Below, piece by piece: positions 1 through 7,530 of a stretch of DNA of 64,000 nt (its first letter is position 1; every line of letters starts with the position of its first letter). The position numbers and the translations under genes are program-made. Location: positions 949,501 to 1,013,500 of the forward strand of contig NZ_JALGRK010000001.1 in assembly GCF_023276655.1 (NCBI RefSeq). Direction: 5' to 3'. The stretch is from Olsenella intestinalis. GTDB lineage: Bacteria; Actinomycetota; Coriobacteriia; Coriobacteriales; Atopobiaceae. A model generated the notes under the pieces. The model ran no database searches, was not told where the DNA came from, and saw nothing but the letters and a program-made list of their open reading frames with translations.

Positions 1-2
1 TG

Positions 3-284
3 CTCTGCGCCCCCTGCTTCGCCGCGATGGGCACCATCCGCAAGCAGATGGGCTCGGCCCGCTGGACGGCCTTCGCCATCGGCTACGAGTGTGCCTTCGG
101 CTGGGTGATCGCCCTGTTCATCAACCAGTTCTACGAGCTCATCGCCTTCGGCAGCTTCGGCCTCTGGACCATCGTCGCCTTCGTGCTGCTGGCGGCCATG
201 CTCTTCCAGCTCTTCCGTCCCATGCCCAAGTGGGAGGAGAAGGAGCAGAAGATCGCCACCAAGCTCGGCGAGTCCGTCGCCTAG
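3..284 (+). CDS. feoB: Ferrous iron transporter B, C-terminal fragment (truncated by window start)
   Basis: Frame continues upstream as LCAPCFAAMGTIRKQMGSARWTAFAIGYECAFGWVIALFINQ, typical of the FeoB C-terminal membrane domain. Confidence 0.8.
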   Translation, partial: LCAPCFAAMGTIRKQMGSARWTAFAIGYECAFGWVIALFINQFYELIAFGSFGLWTIVAFVLLAAMLFQLFRPMPKWEEKEQKIATKLGESVA

Positions 285-379
285 CGAGCGTCTCGGCGCC
301 GGTGGCCCCCTGGGCTGCCGGCGCCGTCTTTTTGGGGTAGGGGAGGCCGCCGGGCCTCGCGTCTGACTGGGAGGAACCA

Positions 380-1237
380 ATGCAGCCATGTGCCCGCTCG
401 TTCGAGCTCACCTGCGGCGTCGCGATCTCTGCCGGCGTCTTCGAGCGCGGCGGCACCTCTGACCTCTCCAAGATCCAGTGCGCCGACATCCTGGCCATCG
501 CCCTCGTGGACGGCGCGCTGCTCTTGTGCTCGCATGGCAGGGAGATCCGTGTGGGCGCGGGGGAAGCGCTCCTCGTGAGGCCCGGCGAGGCGACCATCCT
601 CAACTCGATCGAGAGCTCGGGCGGAATCGCGCTGTCGGTCGCCACCGAGCGCCTGAGCGACGCCGCCCGCAGGGCGTGCGCGTCCCTGGGTGCGCCGCTC
701 GACAGGGTGGAGGCTCTTCTCGACGAGGCCGAGGGCGCCTGCGTCGCGCACTGCGGAAGCGAGCTCATGTCCGCCGCCGCGCGACTCGTCGCGGCCTCCC
801 GCGAGGACGACGTTGCGCGCATCCGCCTCTGCACCCTTGAGCTCGCGTCGACCATCGTCGCGGGCCTCGAGGGGTCGACTGTGGCGATCGACGTCTCAGG
901 GAGCCACCGCCGCATCGCCGAGGCCGCCGCACGCGCGATGCGCGATCGCCTCGACCAGCCCAAGACCATTCCCACGCTCGCCAGGATCTGCGGCACCTCG
1001 CCGACGATCCTGAAGGAGTCCTTCAGGGAGGTGTACGGGATGCCGGTCTATGCGTGGTACCGGCGCCTGCGTATGGAGGCTGCCTCGAGGCGGCTCATCC
1101 ACGGCGGCGAGTCGATCGCCGAGGTGGCGCTTTCCGTCGGGTACTCGAACCCCTCGAAGTTCGCCAAGGCCTTCGGCGAGACCATGGGCATGACGCCGCG
1201 GGAGTGGCGCCGCGCGATGGCGTCCACGCGGCTCTAG
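380..1237 (+). CDS. AraC family transcriptional regulator
   Basis: 285 aa; C-terminal AraC HTH (VALSVGYSNPSKFAKAFGETMGMTPREWRR). Confidence 0.85.
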   Translation: MQPCARSFELTCGVAISAGVFERGGTSDLSKIQCADILAIALVDGALLLCSHGREIRVGAGEALLVRPGEATILNSIESSGGIALSVATERLSDAARRACASLGAPLDRVEALLDEAEGACVAHCGSELMSAAARLVAASREDDVARIRLCTLELASTIVAGLEGSTVAIDVSGSHRRIAEAAARAMRDRLDQPKTIPTLARICGTSPTILKESFREVYGMPVYAWYRRLRMEAASRRLIHGGESIAEVALSVGYSNPSKFAKAFGETMGMTPREWRRAMASTRL

Positions 1238-1296
1238 CGCGTTTCTTCGGTTCGCGTCCAATGGGGGAGGAGAAGAGCGTCTCTCGTGTACGTTAA

Positions 1297-1312
1297 GTTA
1301 GCCGTGTCTAAC
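1297..1312. promoter_or_regulatory. DtxR/IdeR-like metal-regulator box GTTAGCCGTGTCTAAC
   Basis: Perfect GTTAG-N6-CTAAC inverted repeat upstream of ZIP transporter; one of six similar sites in the window. Confidence 0.6.
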
Positions 1313-1390
1313 AACATGGCCCCAGGGGTATGGTAGCCCCAGCAGACACCGCGCCCGGGGCCGGGCGCATGCCATAGGGAGGTATCACCA

Positions 1391-2197
1391 ATGGACATCA
1401 CGCTCGATCCCGCCACGCTCACGGCCTGGGGCCTCGCGATCCCGTTCGCGGGCACCACGCTCGGCGCGGCGCTCGTCTTCCTCATGCGCGGCCAGATGAG
1501 CCGCATGGTCACGCGCGTCCTCACGGGATTCGCCGCCGGCGTCATGGTCGCCGCCTCGATCTGGAGCCTCATCGTCCCGGCCATCGAGGACAGCTCCGAC
1601 CTCGGCCGCATGGCCTGGCTGCCGGCGTTCGTGGGCTTCTGGGCGGGCATCCTCTTCCTGCTCGCGCTCGACCACGTCCTGCCCCACCTGCACCTGGGCG
1701 AGTCCGACACCGAGCCCGAGGGCCTCAAGTCCAGGCTCGAGCGCACGACGCTCATGGTGCTCGCCGTGACGATCCACAACATCCCCGAGGGCATGGCCGT
1801 CGGCGTCGTCTACGCCGGCCTCATCGCGGGCGGCGTGGGCGTCACCGCCGCCGGCGCGCTCGCCCTCTCGATCGGCATCGCGATCCAGAACTTCCCCGAG
1901 GGCGCGATCATCTCCATGCCGCTTCGCGCCGAGGGGGCGAGCAGAGCCAGGGCCTTCCTCGGCGGCTTCCTCTCGGGCGTGGTCGAGCCCATCGGCGCGC
2001 TGGTCACGATCGCGCTCGCGAGCCAGGTCGTGGCTCTTCTCCCATACCTCTTGAGCTTCGCCGCCGGCGCCATGATGTATGTCGTGGTGGAGGAGCTCAT
2101 TCCCGAGATGAGCGAGGGCGCCCACTCCAACCTCGGCGTGCTCGCCTTCGCGGTCGGCTTCACGCTCATGATGGCGCTCGACGTGGGCCTGGGGTAG
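1391..2197 (+). CDS. ZIP family metal transporter
   Basis: 268 aa with ZIP motifs HNIPEGMAVGV and QNFPEGAIISMPL. Confidence 0.9.
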   Translation: MDITLDPATLTAWGLAIPFAGTTLGAALVFLMRGQMSRMVTRVLTGFAAGVMVAASIWSLIVPAIEDSSDLGRMAWLPAFVGFWAGILFLLALDHVLPHLHLGESDTEPEGLKSRLERTTLMVLAVTIHNIPEGMAVGVVYAGLIAGGVGVTAAGALALSIGIAIQNFPEGAIISMPLRAEGASRARAFLGGFLSGVVEPIGALVTIALASQVVALLPYLLSFAAGAMMYVVVEELIPEMSEGAHSNLGVLAFAVGFTLMMALDVGLG

Positions 2198-2279
2198 GGC
2201 CGTCCGCGCGGGCCTGGTCGGTCCGTTCGGAGTGGAAGCGCCGCCGTCGCGAGGGATAGCATGGCTCCCGTATGAAAAG

Positions 2280-2293
2280 TTAGCTCCATCTAA
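2280..2293. promoter_or_regulatory. DtxR/IdeR-like box (AAGTTAGCTCCATCTAATT)
   Basis: TTAG-N6-CTAA, 16 bp before the start codon of the ABC ATPase. Confidence 0.55.
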
Positions 2294-2308
2294 TTTCTGA
2301 GGGGAACC

Positions 2309-3022
2309 ATGACAGAGAACGAACCGTTTCTTCGCATCGCGTCGCTCGCCAAGGGCTTCGGCCAGGGCGCCGCGCACGTCCAGGTCCTGAGCGACATCAC
2401 CTGCCAGGTCGACCGCGGCGAGATCTGCGTCCTGTTCGGGCCGTCCGGCTCGGGCAAGTCGACCTTCCTCAATCTCGTGGGCGGGCTCGAGCGCCCCGAC
2501 GCCGGCCAGATCGAGGTCGGCGGCACCGACATCTGCTCGCTCTCCGACCGCGACCTGGTGGAGTACCGCCGTCGCGAGCTCGGCTTCATCTTCCAGTTCT
2601 ACAACCTCGTGCCTGACCTCACGATCCGCGAGAACGTGGAGGTCTGCCAGCACCTCTCCAAGGACCCGCTGCCCGTCGACGACCTGCTGCAGTCGCTTGG
2701 CATCTACGACCAGCGCAGCAAGTTCCCCAACCAGGTCTCGGGCGGCCAGCAGCAGCGCTGCGCCATCGGCCGCGCCCTCGTCAAGAACCCGGGGCTCCTG
2801 CTCTGCGACGAGCCCACGGGCGCCCTCGACTACAAGACGTCGAAGGAGATCCTCTGCCTGATGGAGGAGGTCAACCGCACCTTCGGCTGCACGATGGTCA
2901 TCGTCACGCACAACGACGCGATCCGGCACATGTCCCACCACGTGCTGCGCCTGCGCGACGGCCGCCTCGTCGAGGACGCGCGAAACGACGCGCTCGTGCC
3001 CGCCGCCGAGCTGGAATGGTAG
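2309..3022 (+). CDS. ABC transporter ATP-binding protein (LolD/MacB-type)
   Basis: 237 aa; Walker [10 protein letters not shown], signature [15 protein letters not shown], Walker [13 protein letters not shown]. Confidence 0.92.
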   Translation: MTENEPFLRIASLAKGFGQGAAHVQVLSDITCQVDRGEICVLFGPSGSGKSTFLNLVGGLERPDAGQIEVGGTDICSLSDRDLVEYRRRELGFIFQFYNLVPDLTIRENVEVCQHLSKDPLPVDDLLQSLGIYDQRSKFPNQVSGGQQQRCAIGRALVKNPGLLLCDEPTGALDYKTSKEILCLMEEVNRTFGCTMVIVTHNDAIRHMSHHVLRLRDGRLVEDARNDALVPAAELEW

Positions 3023-5482
3023 GTGCGCATGTCCCCGCTCAATAGGCGCATCCCGCGCGAACTCCATCATGACCTCGGCAAGTACCTCGGCCTCTTCGTC
3101 CTGATCGCGATGACCATCGCCATGGTCTCCGGCTATCTCGTGGCCGTCCGCTCGATCCAGCGCACGCTGGCCGACACCCACGACGACATGCGAACCGAGG
3201 ACTACTCGTTCGCCACGCAGTTCAAGGCGTCGCCCGAGGCCGTCGCCTCCGTCGAGGCCCTCGGCGCCGGCTCCCGCGTGCACGAGAACTTCTACTCCGA
3301 CGTCAGCCTCTCGCTCGCCACGTCCGGCGACACCCAGATGACGGCCCGCCTCTACAAGAACCGCGTCGACTTCGACCGCGCCGTGTACTGGGAGGGCGCC
3401 GCGCCCGCGACCGACTCCGAGGTCGCGCTCGACCGCACATTCGCCACCAACCACAACGTCTCCGTCGGTGACACGGTTACGGTGGGCGAGAAGAGCATGA
3501 CGGTCTCGGGCATCATGGTCCTCTCGGACTACCAGGCGCTCGTGAAGAAGAACTCCGACCTCCTGTTCGACGCCCAGACCTTCACCGTCTGCCAGGTGAC
3601 CGACGCCGCCTTCGACGAGCTGGCGGCCGGCACCATCTACAACTACGCCGTGCTCCTGAACGACAACGGCATGTCGCTCTCCGACCGCGTCGACCTCGAG
3701 GGCGACGCGGCCGCCGCCCTCAAGGACCACGGCGCGCGCGTGGTCGACCTCGTCGACCGCGAGTCCAACAACTCCATGACCTTCGCCAACGACGACATGG
3801 AGGGCGACCAGGCCATGTGGGTCGTGCTCTGCGGCGTGCTGCTCGTGGTCTGCGCCTTCGTCTTCGTCGTACTCACCGACGCCACGATAGAGGAGGAGAG
3901 CGCCACCATCGGCACGCTGCTCGCCTCGGGCTACCGCAAGCGCGAGCTCGTCGTGCACTACCTCGCCGCACCCGCCATCGTCGGCGTCAGCGCGTCGGTC
4001 GTCGGCAACCTCGTCGGCTACGGCCTGCTCGTCGACGTCATGGGCGGCCTCTACTACCGGTCGTACTCGCTGCCGCCCTACACGACCCACTTCTTCTGGG
4101 ACGTCTTCGCGGCCTCGACGGTGGCTCCTCTCGCCCTGCTCATGCTCATCACGCTCGTGGGCGTCCTGCGCAAGCTCAGGGCGACGCCGCTGGCGTTCCT
4201 GCGCCACGAGGTCGGCCGCAAGTCGCACCGCCGGAACCTGCCCCTGCCCGAGCGCTGGGCCTTCCCGGCGCGCTTCCGCGCCCGCGTCTTTCTGCGCAAC
4301 GCCTCGCACTTCGCCGTGCTCTTCGTCGGGATCATGTTCTCGAGCCTGCTTCTGCTCTACGGCCTCTGCATGATGCCGCTCGTGCGCCACTACTCCGACC
4401 AGCTGGCCGACTCCGTGGCAGCTGATCACCTCTACCTGCTCAAGGCTCCGCTCGAGATCGACGTGAGCGACGCCGAGCGCGACGCCGCCGCGGCCGCCGA
4501 CGAGCTGCTCGACCACGAGGACCCCGCGGCCGACCTCGCGCCGGCGGACCTGGCTGACCTCCTCTCGCGCGCCTCCGCGATCGCCGGCGACGCGCGCGTG
4601 GCCGCAGGACACCCCCTCAACTCCCGCGCCAACGACGCCTCCGCGATCGCCGACGCCGAGAGGTTCAGCGCGACCACGCTCGACGTGGGCCGCCTGCGCT
4701 CGAGCAAGAGCGAGCAGGTCACGGTCTATGGTGTCGAGGTCGGCTCGCGCTACTTCAAGTTCGACGTCTCCGGCGGAAAGATCGTCGTCGGCGCGGGCCT
4801 TGCCCGCAAGTGCGGACTTGCCCCCGGGAGCCAGACGACGTTCACCGACCGCTACGAGAACAAGACCTACGAGATCGCCCCCGATGCCATCGGCGGCGAG
4901 CCCACCGACATGAACGTCTACATGAGCCGCGCGACCTTCGCCGAGCTCTTCCACAAGAGCCCCGACGACTTCTCGGGCTACGCCTCCGACACCCCGCTCG
5001 CGCTCACCGACCGCTACGTCTCCTCCGAGATGACGCCCCAGCAGATGCGCGAGGTCGCCACGCAGATGGAGAGCTCGCTCGGCCAGGTCATGCGCATGGT
5101 GATGATGCTCGCGATCCCGATCTCCATCGTCTTGATCTACCTGCTCACCAAGACGGTCATCGGCCGCTCGGCGCGCTACATCAGCTACATGAAGGTCTTC
5201 GGCTACCACAGCCGCGAGGTCTCGGCGCTCTACGTCCGCTCGATCACCATCACGGTGCTCGCCTCGCTCGTGCTGTCGCTGCCGCTCGTGTGCTGGCTCA
5301 CGGGGCTTCTCATGGACGTCGTGATGGCCGACTACTCCGGCAACATCGAGCTGTGGGTGCCCTGGTACCTGCTCGTGCAGGTCGTCGCCATGGGCGCGCT
5401 CTCCTACGCCGTCGTCGCCGCGATCCACCTCTGGCGCATCCGCCGCATCGGCCTCGCCGACGCGCTCAAGGTGCAGGAGTAG
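3023..5482 (+). CDS. FtsX-like ABC transporter permease
   Basis: 819 aa, N-terminal TM, large extracytoplasmic segment, two FtsX-type TM blocks; adjacent to ATPase. Confidence 0.88.
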   Translation: MRMSPLNRRIPRELHHDLGKYLGLFVLIAMTIAMVSGYLVAVRSIQRTLADTHDDMRTEDYSFATQFKASPEAVASVEALGAGSRVHENFYSDVSLSLATSGDTQMTARLYKNRVDFDRAVYWEGAAPATDSEVALDRTFATNHNVSVGDTVTVGEKSMTVSGIMVLSDYQALVKKNSDLLFDAQTFTVCQVTDAAFDELAAGTIYNYAVLLNDNGMSLSDRVDLEGDAAAALKDHGARVVDLVDRESNNSMTFANDDMEGDQAMWVVLCGVLLVVCAFVFVVLTDATIEEESATIGTLLASGYRKRELVVHYLAAPAIVGVSASVVGNLVGYGLLVDVMGGLYYRSYSLPPYTTHFFWDVFAASTVAPLALLMLITLVGVLRKLRATPLAFLRHEVGRKSHRRNLPLPERWAFPARFRARVFLRNASHFAVLFVGIMFSSLLLLYGLCMMPLVRHYSDQLADSVAADHLYLLKAPLEIDVSDAERDAAAAADELLDHEDPAADLAPADLADLLSRASAIAGDARVAAGHPLNSRANDASAIADAERFSATTLDVGRLRSSKSEQVTVYGVEVGSRYFKFDVSGGKIVVGAGLARKCGLAPGSQTTFTDRYENKTYEIAPDAIGGEPTDMNVYMSRATFAELFHKSPDDFSGYASDTPLALTDRYVSSEMTPQQMREVATQMESSLGQVMRMVMMLAIPISIVLIYLLTKTVIGRSARYISYMKVFGYHSREVSALYVRSITITVLASLVLSLPLVCWLTGLLMDVVMADYSGNIELWVPWYLLVQVVAMGALSYAVVAAIHLWRIRRIGLADALKVQE

Positions 5483-5535
5483 GGGCGCGCCGCGACGTCA
5501 TCGCAGCAGGCTACCCGCGCCGCCGAGAAGAGCCT

Positions 5536-5573
5536 GCCCGCCGCCCCGAACTCGCTGGGGCGGCGGGCCTTTC
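5536..5573 (+). terminator. Intrinsic terminator
   Basis: 12-bp stem GCCCGCCGCCCC/GGGGCGGCGGGC followed by CTTTCATT; directly preceded by GCCGAGAAGAGCCT. Confidence 0.75.
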
Positions 5574-5602
5574 ATTCGTGAGGCCGAAGACGGGCCTGCC
5601 GT

Positions 5603-5858
5603 GCGCAAAACATGCCCTCCGTGGCAAGATTTCGATTTCGCGTGCGCAATTTTGGGTCTCCGTGGCAAGCCGATGCCGGCCCCCGCGCGACGCGTGACTC
5701 CGTGTGTGCATACGTTCGCATCCCAACGTGCGCTTTCGTGAGTTCCTATGCAATAGAAATCACGCAGGGGCCGAAAGGCGCAGTCAGAAGTTTGCCACGG
5801 AGGCCATAAACTGCGTGCCGAGTTCGCGAAACTTACCACAAGAGGGCGAAACTGCGCA
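5603..5858. repeat. Composite ++-- intergenic repeat element, copy 1
   Basis: Four related units around CTCCGTGGCAAG: cores at 5620 and 5661 (+) and 5796 and 5837 (inverted), both pairs 41 bp apart. Confidence 0.65.
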
Positions 5859-5980
5859 CGCGCCGGCGCATCGCGGGCCGGCTCTCTGCTCGGAGCGCTC
5901 TGTGCAACCTCGCCGCGTCGCAGGCCCGACCCGTCCGAATGGAGCTCTTCTCTCCTGCGCACATTCTCGCTTGCAAATAG

Positions 5981-5994
5981 TTAGACATGGTGTA
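5981..5994. promoter_or_regulatory. DtxR/IdeR-like box (TAGTTAGACATGGTGTAC)
   Basis: Matches aGTTAG-N6-nTWAC series; upstream of DUF3793/flavodoxin operon. Confidence 0.5.
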
Positions 5995-6009
5995 CTCTAG
6001 GTGTTGAAG

Positions 6010-6023
6010 TTAGAAGCGGTTAA
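6010..6023. promoter_or_regulatory. DtxR/IdeR-like box (AAGTTAGAAGCGGTTAAC)
   Basis: Second box in the same promoter region. Confidence 0.5.
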
Positions 6024-6097
6024 CTCCTAACGCAACGCCACGCACGACGCATGGCGCGACGTAACCGCCTCCTGATTTCGTTGTTCGACGCCACCAA

Positions 6098-6158
6098 GCG
6101 GTCCCTCTCCCCGCAGACGTGGTACCAGCGCCGCCGGTCCCCCAATTGCCGGCGGCGC
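6098..6158 (+). ncRNA. Putative structured leader RNA / sRNA with C-rich loops (copy A)
   Basis: GCGGTCCCTCTCCCCGCA (identical 18-mer at 15016) then perfect 10-bp hairpin GCGCCGCCGG-tcccccaattg-CCGGCGGCGC. Confidence 0.5.
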
Positions 6159-6203
6159 ATCTTGTGAGACGCGCGGCGCGGCGCCACGGACGAAGGGAAC
6201 CAG

Positions 6204-6923
6204 ATGAGCGGATCGGGCGCAATGAGCGTCACCTACGACTTCGACCACCTCGAGGGCTGCACGGCGGGGGAGAGCCTGCTCTGCCAGGAGTTCGCCCAGA
6301 CCTTCGTGCGCTGCGCCGCCGGCGTGATCTTCTCGGCCAAGCCCGTCGCGCTCTTCTCGTTCGCGCCCACCTCCGCCGCCGTCGAGGCAGCGGGTGCCGA
6401 GAAGAGCCTGCGCTCCGCGCTTCGCGAGCTCGTCCGTGTCTACGCGCGCGAGCTGGCCCCCTACGGGATCTCGCTCGAGGCCCTGCTCGTCCGCGGCGAG
6501 CGCACGACGCTTATCGCCTACCGCGAGGACCTCGTGGCCGCCGTGCTCGCCGACGCCGATGACCGCGCCTTCCTCGCCGCGCACGGCTTTGCCACCACCA
6601 ACTCGCGTTCGCTCGTGCGCTCCATGCGCGAGAAGCTTGCCGCCTACTACCGCGAGCTCGCCGCGCGGCCCAAGGCTCCCGCCGACGCCCGCCCGGCGCG
6701 CGCCGAGTTCCCGCACGCGATGGGCGTGCTCTTCGGCTACCCGCTCGAGGACGTGGTCGGCTTCATGAACGGCGCGCGCGTCACCTGCCGCGGCCCCTGG
6801 AACGCCTATGGCGACGCCGAGCAGGCCCGCGCCCGCTTCGCGGCGATCGCCGAGGTCGAGCGGGGCTGTCGCAGCCGCTTCCGCTCCGGCGCGACCCTGC
6901 GCGCGCTGCTGCAGGCCGCCTGA
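6204..6923 (+). CDS. DUF3793 family protein
   Basis: 239 aa; FPHAMGVLFGYPLEDVVGFM motif; next to a flavodoxin as commonly seen for DUF3793. Confidence 0.75.
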   Translation: MSGSGAMSVTYDFDHLEGCTAGESLLCQEFAQTFVRCAAGVIFSAKPVALFSFAPTSAAVEAAGAEKSLRSALRELVRVYARELAPYGISLEALLVRGERTTLIAYREDLVAAVLADADDRAFLAAHGFATTNSRSLVRSMREKLAAYYRELAARPKAPADARPARAEFPHAMGVLFGYPLEDVVGFMNGARVTCRGPWNAYGDAEQARARFAAIAEVERGCRSRFRSGATLRALLQAA

Positions 6924-7014
6924 CCCGCACGCCCGCGCCCGGCCGCCGCACGTCGTGCCCGCGCGAAACCAAGCCATTTGTGCCCCGCCAGGGGCTGACG
7001 ATTTGGAGGTTCAC

Positions 7015-7419
7015 ATGAGCAAGGTTGCAGTCGTGTACTGGTCCCAGTCCGGAAACACCGAGGCCATGGCCGAGGCCGTCGCCTCCGCCGCGGGAGCTAC
7101 GGCGACGGAGGTCTCCACCTTCTCGCCCGCCTCGGTCGCCGACTTCGACGCCTTCGCCTTCGGCTGCCCCGCCATGGGCGCCGAGGAGCTCGACGGCGAC
7201 TTCGAGGAGGTCTGGAACGAGTGCGTGCCCAACTTCGGCGGCAAGCCCGTCGCGCTCTTTGGCTCCTACGACTGGGGCACGGGCGAGTGGATGGAGACCT
7301 GGCGCGACTCCGCCACGGACGCCGGCGTGAACGTGATCGACTGCGTGATCGCCAACCTCGAGCCCGACGACGAGGCCATCGAGAAGCTCACGGCCCTCGG
7401 CAAGCGACTCGCCGAGTAG
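7015..7419 (+). CDS. Flavodoxin
   Basis: VAVVYWSQSGNTEAMAEAV FMN-binding loop; in-frame ATG at 7015. Confidence 0.9.
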   Translation: MSKVAVVYWSQSGNTEAMAEAVASAAGATATEVSTFSPASVADFDAFAFGCPAMGAEELDGDFEEVWNECVPNFGGKPVALFGSYDWGTGEWMETWRDSATDAGVNVIDCVIANLEPDDEAIEKLTALGKRLAE

Positions 7420-7484
7420 CGCCGCAGCACCCATCGGCCATCAGCCATCTCGCACCATCGCGCCGCCGAGAAGAGCGAGCAAGC

Positions 7485-7514
7485 GGGGCGGACACCCATC
7501 CGGGTGTTCGCCCC
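7485..7514. terminator. Bidirectional terminator hairpin between convergent genes
   Basis: GGGGCGGACACCC-ATCC-GGGTGTTCGCCCC. Confidence 0.6.
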
Positions 7515-7530
7515 GTCGCCATTCGCGTCG

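Noticed and set aside
1385-5428. 1347-aa minus-strand ORF
   Set aside because: Shadow ORF opposite ZIP and ABC genes; composition (Arg/Asp/Glu/Gly/His/Val repeats) typical of antisense frames in GC-rich DNA
5600-5860. Possible integron attC or IS remnant
   Set aside because: No transposase/integrase ORF, no clear target duplication, no attC core sites; treated as a repeat element instead
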